From Elusimicrobiaceae bacterium (GTDB taxonomy: Bacteria; Elusimicrobiota; Elusimicrobia; Elusimicrobiales; Elusimicrobiaceae): a stretch of 42,685 nt of DNA. Under the pieces are notes generated by a model. That model saw nothing but the letters and a program-made list of their open reading frames with translations, was not told the DNA's origin and ran no database searches. The stretch's first letter is position 1. Each line of letters begins with the position of its first letter. The translations under genes were made by a program, and so were the position numbers. Where the stretch lies: positions 1 through 42,685 of the forward strand of contig JAQVSV010000013.1 of the NCBI GenBank assembly GCA_028700325.1. The letters run 5' to 3'. Positions 1-6,620 of this stretch are shown here, piece after piece.

Positions 1-493
1 CTTCGCCTGTTTTCCCGAATAAAACGACTCCCATCCCGGGAAACCGCACTTCATACTGGGGCGTGCTCACCCCGGGATAATGGGAGGAAATGCGCTGGCG
101 CGCATCCGGCAACATCGCCCATTTGTCATACAGGCGGCCCCGATCCCGCACTATGGTATGGGAGCCATGCAGCGCATCAACTATATTGGTGGCTTTCCTT
201 ATATCTTTGATAACCTCGTGCTGGGTCGGCCCGAATTTGGAAGAAACCGCGCGCAATGCAACCCGCAGCTGGTACGAGCGCAGTTTATAATTATCCGCCG
301 GATAGGCGGTAGTCGGTGTCAGCATAAGTGAAGCGGGAGTGGATAAAAGCTGCTTTAAATGTTTCTGTTCTTTCGGGGTAAGCCAGGCCATTATGTCGCC
401 GGTTTGAATGGCGGGACACGATGCCTCGCCAGCATAAACCATGCCCGATGCTGCCCACAGCAGAATTATTGCCCATATTTTCATCCTGATCAT
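1..493 (-). CDS. Secreted protein of unknown function, 3' end cut by window edge
   Basis: An open frame runs from an ATG at 493 to the left edge without a stop, giving 164 codons of an incomplete protein. The start is supported by a GGAG at 500-503, six bases upstream of the ATG. The N-terminus is a signal peptide: a short basic start, a hydrophobic stretch (IWAIILLWAASG) and a probable cleavage site after VYA, so export to the periplasm or beyond is likely. The mature part is mixed polar sequence with no catalytic motif I recognise; it contains the segments AWLTPKEQKHLKQLL and DIRKATNIVDALHGSH. Nothing upstream is co-directional: the next 395 bases hold a repeat and a terminator. Function unknown. 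That it is a real gene rests on the signal peptide, RBS and uninterrupted frame. Confidence 0.7.
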   Translation of the reverse strand, partial: MIRMKIWAIILLWAASGMVYAGEASCPAIQTGDIMAWLTPKEQKHLKQLLSTPASLMLTPTTAYPADNYKLRSYQLRVALRAVSSKFGPTQHEVIKDIRKATNIVDALHGSHTIVRDRGRLYDKWAMLPDARQRISSHYPGVSTPQYEVRFPGMGVVLFGKTGE

Positions 494-653
494 AAATTTC
501 TCCAAGTGTAGTGTAAAGGCTTGCGGAGGTGTTGTCAAGGGCCTTTCGGGTTCAGGGCGGACTCCACGCTGCTCCCGTAAGTCATTCCGCGTACGGGCGC
601 AATATGCCGGGCAGCGGGCTTGTCCGGCACGGCAGATAATGTGAAATGGTTTT
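494..653. other. Intergenic stretch without a gene
   Basis: These 160 bases lie upstream of the truncated secreted-protein gene and before the dispersed repeat. They should contain that gene's promoter. I see a weak hairpin (CCCGTA ... TACGGG around 574-599) but no convincing coding frame or strong -35/-10 pair. Confidence 0.4.
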
Positions 654-826
654 GGCTGTGCCATTGGCCTGCCGGTTGTTATTACGCTTTACCGGCAAGC
701 CGGGGGTTTCTTTTGATCCGGACTTCGTTTGCCTGCTTACGCAGGGTTACACACGAATCCCCCTGCCTGAGCTATGCCATATTATGTCGTGCCGGCCAGC
801 GCGGGTTTTTTGAGCGGAATTCATAC
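654..826. repeat. Dispersed repeat, copy A
   Basis: The first 62 bases match 5986-6047 with essentially one substitution. After a divergent middle, conserved islands return: CCCCTGCC(T/C)GAGCTATGCCAT, TGCCGGCCAGC and GAGCGGAATT. The 5' part can fold as TGCCGGT / ACCGGCA (seven-base stem around an A/T-rich loop), flanked by a short GGCT/AGCC stem. A 90-codon frame crosses this copy, but the same frame is stopped in copy B, so coding is unlikely. It sits between two minus-strand genes. It could be a MITE- or REP-like element or a structured RNA; I do not recognise the family. Confidence 0.65.
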
Positions 827-835
827 AAAGAAAAA

Positions 836-856
836 CGCGCCGGACAGCCCGGCGCG
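836..856 (-). terminator. Rho-independent terminator of the 55-aa gene
   Basis: Eight-base GC stem CGCGCCGG / CCGGCGCG with a five-base loop. On the minus strand it is followed by TTTTTC, as expected for the end of the gene stopping at 889. Seven T residues on the plus side also make it potentially bidirectional. Confidence 0.8.
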
Positions 857-888
857 TTTTTTTCGTTTAAGCAGAAAGAGTACGGAGA

Positions 889-1056
889 TTAAGCTCCGGT
901 CTTGTCGTTTTCCTGAACGAATTTTTTGATGTCTTCAAGGGCTTCAAGAATCATTTTCGCTTTGGTCACGCCGAATGAAAAAGGATATTTGTCTTCTTCC
1001 GTGCGTTTGATAACCAGCAAAGGATTGCCCCGGTATTCGCTTTTTTCAATAATCAT
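889..1056 (-). CDS. Small conserved-looking protein, 55 aa, possible PC4-like fold
   Basis: I chose the ATG at 1056 because AGGAG (1063-1067) lies six bases upstream; the longer frame from 1083 would place this RBS inside the gene. The 55-aa product begins MIIEKSEYRGNPLL, is rich in Lys and Glu, and has the look of a short beta-sheet (NPLLVIKR ... YPFSFG) followed by one helix (TKAKMILEALEDIKKFVQE). That order resembles small single-stranded-DNA-binding proteins of the PC4/YdbC type, but this is only a shape argument and no function is assigned. It is a single gene with its own terminator, downstream of and in the same direction as the aminotransferase, with a 56-base gap between them. Confidence 0.7.
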   Translation of the reverse strand: MIIEKSEYRGNPLLVIKRTEEDKYPFSFGVTKAKMILEALEDIKKFVQENDKTGA

Positions 1057-1112
1057 GTTAATCTCCTTGGAAACGCTCGCCACCTGTCCAGATTATAATA
1101 GTTATTTCGTTT

Positions 1113-2264
1113 TTAGTCCAGATTTTTAAAAAAATCTCCGGCCAGCCCGCAGGCGTCGCGGATCTGCTGCGGCCGCAGACAGCCGAAACTCATCCGCAGA
1201 TGGTTCTCCCCGCCCTTGCCGAACGCCTCGCAGGGTATGGTGATCACGCCCTTTTCTTTCAGCAGCCGCAGCGCGGTTTCATGGGCGGTGAAAGGCGAAT
1301 TTATTTTTACCGCGGCGAACATCGCGCCCTGCGGGTCGCGCCAATGCAGCCGGTCAATGCCGGCCAGCCCGGCTCTGAGGATTTCGCGCCGGCTTTTTAT
1401 TGACTCCAGATATTTCTTCGACGGCCAGGCCTCGTTTTTTATAAGCAGTTCCGCCGCCGCCTGTCCGGCGTTGGGCGCGCAGACTACCGTCGTGTCCTGC
1501 GCTTTTATGGCCTGCGCGATCACTGCCCGCGGCGCGGCGATATAGCCGGTGCGCCAGCCCATCAGGCCGAGACTTTTTGAAAAACTGCCCAGCGTGACGG
1601 TGTGTTCCCGGCAAACCGAGGCGGGCCGGAAATGCGGAACGTCGTGACAATAGCGGTCATACACTTCATCGCTTATAAGCCAGATTCCCCGGGCGGCGCA
1701 TTCCCGCGCTATCAGCTCTACCGATTCGCGCGCGAAAACCGAGCCGGTCGGGTTATTGGGGTTTACTAAAGTGACGGCTTTTACGCGCGGAGCAAGTGCG
1801 CGCAGAAAGGCGCCGGTGTCGAGCGCCCAGCTGTCGGTTTCCAGCAGCGGGACTTCCACCGCCCTGCGGTTTAGCAGGTCAAGCGTCATCCTGTGGTTGA
1901 AATAGCCGGGCGTGAACACTATAACCTCATCACCCGGGTCGGTTAAAGCGCAGACCGCCAGAAAATACGCGTGATTGGCGCCGGCGGTTATTATAATTTC
2001 TGTGTCCGGATTATAGCGCGCGCCGTCCGGCCCGAGTATTTTATCGCAAACGGCCTGACGCAGGCCTGAAAAACCTTCATCCGGCGTGTAGGAGTCAAGC
2101 CGTCCGGGTTCGGAGAAGACCTGCTTCATGAGCCCGGCGTCAGGCGCGAAGTCAGGCACCGCCTGACCGAGATTGTATACCGGACGGCCCTGCCTTCGCA
2201 TTTCGGCAGCGACAGAGTTGAACTCGAAAATTACCGGATGGGCGACGGTTTCTATTGTCAGCAT
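1113..2264 (-). CDS. PLP-dependent aminotransferase, class I/II
   Basis: This 383-aa protein has the full length and motif order of fold-type I aminotransferases of the aspartate/aromatic group. It shows the N-terminal YNLGQAVPDF substrate segment, the cofactor loop (ITAGANHAYFLAVCAL), the NPNNPTGS stretch, SDEVYDRY with the Asp and Tyr that contact the pyridine ring, and SFSKSLGLMGWRTGY carrying the Schiff-base lysine (Lys230) and the phosphate-binding Arg. The C-terminal LRMSFG supplies the Arg for the alpha-carboxylate. It would transfer an amino group between an amino acid and a 2-oxo acid in the cytoplasm; the exact substrate cannot be read. The start lacks a strong Shine-Dalgarno sequence. 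It is divergent from the 2339 gene, so the 74 bases between them carry both promoters. Confidence 0.9.
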   Translation of the reverse strand: MLTIETVAHPVIFEFNSVAAEMRRQGRPVYNLGQAVPDFAPDAGLMKQVFSEPGRLDSYTPDEGFSGLRQAVCDKILGPDGARYNPDTEIIITAGANHAYFLAVCALTDPGDEVIVFTPGYFNHRMTLDLLNRRAVEVPLLETDSWALDTGAFLRALAPRVKAVTLVNPNNPTGSVFARESVELIARECAARGIWLISDEVYDRYCHDVPHFRPASVCREHTVTLGSFSKSLGLMGWRTGYIAAPRAVIAQAIKAQDTTVVCAPNAGQAAAELLIKNEAWPSKKYLESIKSRREILRAGLAGIDRLHWRDPQGAMFAAVKINSPFTAHETALRLLKEKGVITIPCEAFGKGGENHLRMSFGCLRPQQIRDACGLAGDFFKNLD

Positions 2265-2326
2265 AAATCTGCCTATACTCTACAATTTTTTTAAGCCGGC
2301 GCGTAGCTCCCGCCGGATGAGTTTGC

Positions 2327-2332
2327 TATACT
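2327..2332 (+). promoter_or_regulatory. -10 element for a probably leaderless mRNA
   Basis: TATACT ends six bases before the ATG at 2339, so transcription should begin at or next to the start codon. There is no Shine-Dalgarno sequence and no good -35 box. The same spacing is seen at 8824-8829 and 32721-32726. Confidence 0.55.
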
Positions 2333-2338
2333 TTACGC

Positions 2339-2701
2339 ATGAAGAAGACTGAGCGTTATCCGGCTGGCGCCGTGCGGCTGGAAGGCGAGGCCGACGCGGA
2401 TGGCGGCTGGGACGGCATTGTCAGCCACTACCTTGAAACCGGCGTTTTGCGCAAACAGACTTGTTACCGCGCGGGCGTGAAGTGCGGTCGGGAACAGGTG
2501 TTCCGGGCGGACGGCACTCTGGAGCAGGAAATTTTCTATCGCGACGGGCTGCCCAGCGGAGCGGCGGTCTTTTATTATCCGGACGGAAAAAAACAGCGGG
2601 AGATATTTTTTGAGGCGGGCCGCATTCTGTCGTCCGCCGAATATAAGCCGGACGGGCTGCCCGACACTTCCGGCCAGCATTTCAAATCCGCGGACATTTA
2701 A
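2339..2701 (+). CDS. MORN-like repeat protein, 120 aa
   Basis: The protein carries about three to four short repeats of the MORN_2/YwqK type: residues in the pattern Y-x-x-G-x-x-x-G-x-x-x-x-Y/F-x-x-D/N-G, visible as YLETGVLRKQTCYRAG, FRADGTLEQEIFYRDG and YYPDGKKQREIFFEAG. Such repeats form small beta-hairpin sheets and usually serve as binding or scaffold modules; no enzymatic role is implied. There is no signal peptide, so it is probably cytoplasmic. The gene ends two bases before the next start at 2704, indicating co-transcription with the Sel1-repeat membrane protein. Translation probably starts from a leaderless message. Confidence 0.8.
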   Translation: MKKTERYPAGAVRLEGEADADGGWDGIVSHYLETGVLRKQTCYRAGVKCGREQVFRADGTLEQEIFYRDGLPSGAAVFYYPDGKKQREIFFEAGRILSSAEYKPDGLPDTSGQHFKSADI

Positions 2702-2703
2702 CC

Positions 2704-3381
2704 ATGATCAATACCAGACATATCAGGAAGAATACCGCCGCACAGGGAAAAAGCGGACGAGAAAAACTGGCCCTTTTATTATTCGCGGTGGTGCCGCTTG
2801 CGATACTGGCGGGTTTCATCGCCAGATTCACGTTCAGCACCGCGAGCTATTTAAACCGCGCGCGCGGCGCGATGGAGGCGGGCGATCCTGTAAAAGGGTT
2901 CGAATTGTACATGACCGCCGTGAACCGCGGCGATATGTACGCCATTTCACGGGTTATCGCCGCGCGGCGGTTCTGGAGCGTGGAGCAGTACCAGCGGTTT
3001 CTGCGGCTTGTCGAGCGGAAAGCCGAGGCGGGCGACGCTGTTTTTCAGAATGTCATGGGCGAGCTCTGCGCAAACGGATACGGCGTGCGCCAGAATTACG
3101 GCGCGGCTCTTGAATGGCTGAAGAAATCAGCCGCGCAGGGCAATACCCGCTCGCAGTACAATATCGGAATTTTCTATCTCAACGGCTACGGAGTGTTTGC
3201 TGACCAGCGGGAGTCGCTTGTCTGGTTCGGCAAAGCCGCCGCGGGCGGCAGCAGGCAGGCCGCGGAAATGCTTGTTCAGGTGCAGGCGATGCAGGCCAGA
3301 GTGACGGCTGCTCAAGCCGGGGCCGCACCAGCTCCGGCAAAAAAACCGGAAGCGGCCGCGCGGAAAACCGTTAAAAACTAA
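2704..3381 (+). CDS. Membrane-anchored Sel1-like repeat protein
   Basis: A 225-aa protein with one N-terminal membrane segment (about residues 22-42, LALLLFAVVPLAILAGFIAR) after a basic cytoplasmic tail. A helical body follows with at least two clear Sel1-like (SLR/TPR-type) repeats: GELCANGYGVRQNYGAALEW and a second ending GYGVFADQRESLVWF. The last 35 residues are a low-complexity Ala/Lys/Pro tail. Sel1 repeats are protein-interaction scaffolds, so an envelope-facing adaptor role is likely, but no partner can be named. It follows the MORN-like gene by two bases. Its stop overlaps the convergent gene at 3378 by four bases. Confidence 0.85.
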   Translation: MINTRHIRKNTAAQGKSGREKLALLLFAVVPLAILAGFIARFTFSTASYLNRARGAMEAGDPVKGFELYMTAVNRGDMYAISRVIAARRFWSVEQYQRFLRLVERKAEAGDAVFQNVMGELCANGYGVRQNYGAALEWLKKSAAQGNTRSQYNIGIFYLNGYGVFADQRESLVWFGKAAAGGSRQAAEMLVQVQAMQARVTAAQAGAAPAPAKKPEAAARKTVKN

Positions 3382-4001
3382 TCTTCGCTTTCAGCGCAGT
3401 TTACGGGCTGGGATTGCGCATAGCACAGAGTGTCGAGCAGTTTCCCGTTGCCGTTAAGCAGGCGGTACTTTCCATCCGCAACAGCGCAGCGGGGCAGATA
3501 TCCCTGTTTGGTTTTACTGGCCGCGCACAGGACGGTTTTGCCCGATTTAAACAGGTATGTTTCCGCGCCGGAACCCGGTGCGATAATGCGCTGAATAGTC
3601 AGCTCCGGCGCGGGCATTTCAGTCGGGCCCGGCGGCAGAGCGACGCTTTCCGCGTCGAACGCGGCAGTGTCTGCCGTTACAGCCATGTTTTCGGCCCGGG
3701 TCGAGATTTCGGACGCCCGCAGAACGGGGCTGTTGCTTTTTTCGTCGTCCGGCGAAACGGCGGAATCTGCCGCGGATGAGCCTGCGGTTTCCGCTTCTTC
3801 GCTTAAAATGTCAACAGGCAGGCTTAACTGCCCGGCCTGCGGCGCAATCGTTTCGGCCTGCACGGCTTTTTCTTCGGCCGGCGTGGCGAGTGACTCGGCT
3901 TCAGCGGCTATGGCCTCCGCCTCAACGGGTGTCACGGGTTCCGCGAAGGCCGGCAAGCCCAGCAAAACCGACATGGCGCAAATTCCAATAATATTCCGCA
4001 T
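3378..4001 (-). CDS. Secreted Ala/Glu-rich protein of unknown function
   Basis: The 207-aa product starts with a classic signal peptide (MRNIIGICAMSVLLGLPAFA) and continues with about 100 residues of imperfect low-complexity repeats built on EAE, AES and AETIA-type units. A compact C-terminal part (about 135-207) contains four Cys (VLCAAS, PRCAV, TLCYA, VNCAE) that could form two disulphides after export. I recognise no family. The start is preceded by AAAGGAG, and this RBS lies inside the 3' end of the upstream Memo-AMMECR1 gene, whose frame overlaps this gene by 70 bases; translation is probably coupled. The low-complexity half is likely to evolve fast and may be a linker. Confidence 0.7.
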   Translation of the reverse strand: MRNIIGICAMSVLLGLPAFAEPVTPVEAEAIAAEAESLATPAEEKAVQAETIAPQAGQLSLPVDILSEEAETAGSSAADSAVSPDDEKSNSPVLRASEISTRAENMAVTADTAAFDAESVALPPGPTEMPAPELTIQRIIAPGSGAETYLFKSGKTVLCAASKTKQGYLPRCAVADGKYRLLNGNGKLLDTLCYAQSQPVNCAESED

Positions 4002-5458
4002 GGTATCGCTCCTTTTCTATATGATAACTCGCAAAACGCCGTTGCTGTATAAAGGTACAGCTCCGCGCCTTTTTTCCAGGCGTCCGGCTCCAGGCCGGCT
4101 TTTTCGGAGCAAAGCGAGTGCATGAACAATTCCATGTTGTTTGCGAAGTGTTCCCACACCTGAGGCAGATAGGTTCCGCTGCGCCGGCCCCGCCGGACCA
4201 GAACGCCGTGTTTGCCGGGCACTATCTCGGCGGGCGACGTTATGCGCCTCAGCGGCGAGAGTATCGAGATTTCAATTTTTATCTCCGCCAGTTCCTCCGC
4301 GCCAAGCGGCGGAAAGCGCGGATCCTCAAAAGCGGCTGAACCCGCCAGCCCGCAAACCGCATTCTGCAGCGTGTCCGCCGGTTCGAGCGAGCCCATGCAG
4401 CCGCGCAGCTTCCCGTTTTTTGAAAGCGTTACAAACAATGCGGCGGGCATATTGAAAAGCGCGTTGCAGTTCAGTGCCGGGCGCAGCGGCCCGCCTGTTT
4501 TTAACCGGGCAAGAATGCTGTTGCGGGCAAGAGCGAGCAGCTCGGTTTTTTCGGTTCCGGTAAACTCGAACGGTTCGGGTTTTTGCGCCCGTTCAACGAA
4601 AGCGCCCGCGCCATAGCCGACCACCCGGTTTCTGTCCGCGCCTTCAGCGCGCGAGGAGTTGGCGCGGCTGAGCGTGGCAAAATCGTTTGCGCCCAGCGCG
4701 CAGGCCGCCGCCAGCCCCGCCATGACGGCGGCTGCGCCGCAACAGGCGGTGTCGAGCCCGGGCAGGTTTTCGTTTAACAGCAATTCTTCCGCCAGCGCGA
4801 AATACGACGGCGCGTTGGCGCGCGTTGCGGTTTCGAGGGTCAGGAGCATCGTCCGGTCGGCTATTTCGGCTGTTTCCGCCGCTGGATAGTGCGCGAAATC
4901 CGTTGACACTATTATCAGAACGGCCTTGCCTTCCGCTTCCCGCGCAATGGCGGCGCCTATCCTGGCGGCGGTTTCTGGTTCGGCGTGGTTAAGCGCGACA
5001 GGCAGTATTTCAACGCCCGGCAGAACCGTCTGCAAAAACGGCAGCTGCACTTCAATGGAATGTTCTCGCGCGTGAGCGGCGGGGCTGTGCGCAAACAGCG
5101 CGGGATGATTGCTTAAAAGCGCGTCGGCGAGCGCGGAATCAATCCCGCACTCTCCCAGCGGGGTTGCAAACGCCCCTTCTTTGACAATTGCGGCGTTTTC
5201 AATAGAAACAGTGTGTCCCGCACCTAGAATTACGGCGGTGTCAAACGTCAGTCCTTTCAGGCAGGCATATGCTTCCGCCGCGACCGCGCCGGAATAAATG
5301 TATCCGGCGTGCGGAGCAAGGATTCCTCGAATTGCGCCTTCGGGTTTCCGGTCTGAGCGGGCTTGCGCCAGCAATTCGGCGGCAAGGTTTTTAAGCTTGT
5401 CGGGTCCGGCAGGATAAAACCCGCCGGCCGCTACAGGTTTTCTGATATTAACCGGCAT
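3932..5458 (-). CDS. Memo - AMMECR1 fusion (AmmeMemoRadiSam proteins B and A)
   Basis: A 508-aa fusion. Residues 1 to about 285 form a Memo domain related to extradiol dioxygenases, with PHAGYIYSG, the His-rich positions AGHTVS and AREHSIEVQLPFL, and STDFAHY; these His/Asp residues match the metal-site region of the family. Residues about 300-480 form an AMMECR1 domain with the signature LRGCMGSLEP. The two proteins normally accompany a radical-SAM protein in the AmmeMemoRadiSam trio, whose biochemical role is unsettled; that third gene is not in the window. AGGAGG precedes the ATG at 5458. The last 25-30 residues (after TATAFCELSY) overlap the downstream gene and look unlike the family's usual end, so the tail may be a late extension. 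Confidence 0.9.
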   Translation of the reverse strand: MPVNIRKPVAAGGFYPAGPDKLKNLAAELLAQARSDRKPEGAIRGILAPHAGYIYSGAVAAEAYACLKGLTFDTAVILGAGHTVSIENAAIVKEGAFATPLGECGIDSALADALLSNHPALFAHSPAAHAREHSIEVQLPFLQTVLPGVEILPVALNHAEPETAARIGAAIAREAEGKAVLIIVSTDFAHYPAAETAEIADRTMLLTLETATRANAPSYFALAEELLLNENLPGLDTACCGAAAVMAGLAAACALGANDFATLSRANSSRAEGADRNRVVGYGAGAFVERAQKPEPFEFTGTEKTELLALARNSILARLKTGGPLRPALNCNALFNMPAALFVTLSKNGKLRGCMGSLEPADTLQNAVCGLAGSAAFEDPRFPPLGAEELAEIKIEISILSPLRRITSPAEIVPGKHGVLVRRGRRSGTYLPQVWEHFANNMELFMHSLCSEKAGLEPDAWKKGAELYLYTATAFCELSYRKGAIPCGILLEFAPCRFCWACRPSRNP

Positions 5459-5541
5459 AGTCCTCCTTCATGCGTACCCGTTGGGTTCATGGCGCACCTT
5501 GCTGAAATGATAGCAATAAACTATGCGCCGGATAAAATGGC

Positions 5542-5570
5542 TTGAAGCGGAACTGCTAAAGAAATATAAT
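5542..5570 (+). promoter_or_regulatory. Sigma-70-type promoter of tRNA-His
   Basis: TTGAAG (5542-5547), a 17-base spacer and a perfect TATAAT (5565-5570). Transcription would start near 5577, about 21 bases before the mature tRNA. This is the best consensus promoter in the window and shows that the organism uses standard sigma-70-like elements. Confidence 0.85.
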
Positions 5571-5597
5571 ATACAGGCAATTGTAGCCGCGATTTAT

Positions 5598-5674
5598 GGT
5601 GGCTGTAGCTCAATGGTTAGAGCGCACGGCTGTGGCCCGTGAGGCTGCGGGTTCAATTCCCGTCAGCCACCCCA
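5598..5674 (+). tRNA. tRNA-His (anticodon GUG)
   Basis: A full cloverleaf is visible. The acceptor stem is GTGGCTG (5599-5605) with CAGCCAC (5664-5670), preceded by the extra G-1 (5598) that is the hallmark of tRNA-His and pairs with discriminator C73 (5671). The D stem is GCTC/GAGC. The anticodon stem CACGG/CCGTG holds the loop CTGTGGC with GTG at its centre. The T arm is GCGGG-TTCAATT-CCCGT. The 3' CCA (5672-5674) is encoded. It has its own promoter upstream and a long hairpin just downstream. Confidence 0.97.
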
Positions 5675-5677
5675 TAC

Positions 5678-5728
5678 TAAACGCCTAGAACTTTCTGTCG
5701 AAACTGACATAAGTTCTGGGCGTTTTAG
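5678..5728 (+). terminator. Terminator hairpin after tRNA-His
   Basis: A 14-base stem with one G-T wobble (5680-5693 pairing with 5711-5724), extended by flanking TAAA/TTTA. The loop is 17 bases and a T-rich TTTTAGTTT follows. It sits six bases after the tRNA CCA, so it most likely ends the tRNA transcript. Confidence 0.75.
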
Positions 5729-5985
5729 TTTATGTGCAGCCAAGATGTTAAACGGTACTCTGTATTCACAATTGAATAGCAGGCATAAATTCAGAGGAAT
5801 TTCCCGTTAAATAAGATTGTTGGCCTTTATGCCGTCAGGTCACGCATAAATCGCGAAGCGATTTGGCCTGACCACGGCTCCGCCCGTTTGCTGCGCATAA
5901 ACGTGCGTCCGCCCTTGCGGGGTGCGTGGGAAGCAGTGCTTCCCTGACTACGCGCACCCCTCACCCGTAAATATGAAACTCCCCC
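5729..5985. other. Non-coding stretch with strong inverted repeats
   Basis: No plausible gene is seen on either strand. It contains two notable palindromic structures. One pairs GTCAGG (5834-5839) with CCTGAC (5867-5872) and encloses a perfect seven-base hairpin AAATCGC-gaa-GCGATTT (5848-5864). The other pairs GGGGTGCG (5919-5926) with CGCACCCC (5953-5960) and encloses the 17-base palindrome at 5928-5944. The region lies between tRNA-His and copy B of the dispersed repeat. It could be an untranslated RNA or remains of a mobile element; no known RNA family is recognised. Confidence 0.5.
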
Positions 5986-6173
5986 GGCTGTGCCATTGGC
6001 CTGCCGGTTTTTATTACGCTTTACCGGCAAGCCGGGGGTTTCTTCTTTCCAAATAGCCAAGCTGTTTGCCCCGCGAGCGGGGTTGCACACTCCATCCCCC
6101 TGCCCGAGCTATGCCATGCCGGCAATCATTATGCCGTGCCGGCCAGCACCGGGTTTTGGTGAGCGGAATTTAT
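5986..6173. repeat. Dispersed repeat, copy B
   Basis: The second copy of the element at 654-826, in the same orientation. The 5' 62 bases are nearly identical, the middle differs, and the 3' islands GAGCTATGCCAT, TGCCGGCCAGC and GAGCGGAATT are shared. In this copy the outer stem is longer: CCCCCGGCT (5981-5989) can pair with AGCCGGGGG around the inner TGCCGGT/ACCGGCA hairpin, and a pyrimidine run follows. A second short hairpin, CCCCGC-gag-GCGGGG, lies in the divergent part. The frame open in copy A has a stop here. Confidence 0.65.
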
Positions 6174-6174
6174 A

Positions 6175-6202
6175 AAACCCCCGCCTTTAAAAGCGGGGGT
6201 TT
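6175..6202 (-). terminator. Terminator of the peptidase / NTF2-like operon
   Basis: Ten-base stem AAACCCCCGC / GCGGGGGTTT with an eight-base loop. On the minus strand the downstream arm ends in TTT and runs on into TTAT. It lies 18 bases after the stop codon at 6221. Confidence 0.85.
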
Positions 6203-6220
6203 GCATTCCGGATCATTTTT

Positions 6221-6619
6221 TCACTTCGCAGGCACGGAATAATGCGAGTGCATTATAAGCCATCTGCCGTTGCGTTTCTCGAATACAAAGGTGAACAGGC
6301 CATCGAGCTTGAATTTCTTTCCGCCGGTTACGCCGTTGTAAATACCGACGCCGCTTGTCCACGCCACGCTGCCGCAGGCGGAAACTTCATACGCCTTTGC
6401 TTTGAAAGATAACTTTTCGAATTGCCTGTGGGTAGCGATAAAAGTTTTTTTCAGCCGGGGCAGGCCCATTACAACTTCTCCTTCAGATCCGATGGAAATC
6501 ACATCCTTGTCTTTTGCGTAAAAGGACAACGCTTTCTCGGTATTGCGCGATACGAACGCGGTCATCGCATCGCTGATTGTTTTGAGTATTTCTTTCTTTA
6601 CTGTCAGTGTCGCTTTCAT
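6221..6619 (-). CDS. NTF2-fold (SnoaL/DUF4440-like) protein
   Basis: The 132-aa product has the helix-then-curved-sheet pattern of the NTF2-like superfamily: an N-terminal helix containing DAMTAFVSRNTEKALSFYA, the turn KDKDVISIGSEGEV, and C-terminal strands SVAWTSGVGIYN and GRWLIMHSHYS. This subgroup is often annotated as ketosteroid-isomerase-like or SnoaL-like and includes stand-alone proteins of unknown ligand. There is no signal peptide. GGGAG lies five bases before the ATG. The gene starts one base after the prolyl oligopeptidase stop, so the two are certainly co-transcribed. The link between a peptidase and this small fold is unexplained. Confidence 0.85.
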   Translation of the reverse strand: MKATLTVKKEILKTISDAMTAFVSRNTEKALSFYAKDKDVISIGSEGEVVMGLPRLKKTFIATHRQFEKLSFKAKAYEVSACGSVAWTSGVGIYNGVTGGKKFKLDGLFTFVFEKRNGRWLIMHSHYSVPAK

Positions 6620-6620
6620 T

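Noticed and set aside
620-892. A 90-codon frame over repeat copy A
   Set aside because: The same frame has a stop in repeat copy B, it runs through the terminator at 836-856, and conservation is at nucleotide rather than protein level.
5598-5674. tRNA-His as an integration site for a mobile element
   Set aside because: I found no duplicate of the tRNA 3' end in the window and no integrase gene.
5827-6090. An 87-codon minus-strand frame in the tRNA-downstream region
   Set aside because: No RBS, Arg/Gly/Ser-rich, and it overlaps the inverted repeats and the dispersed repeat.
5986-6173. A c-di-GMP, cobalamin or other known riboswitch
   Set aside because: I compared the folded parts with the conserved cores I know and found no convincing match. 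The copies also do not sit directly upstream of a co-directional gene.
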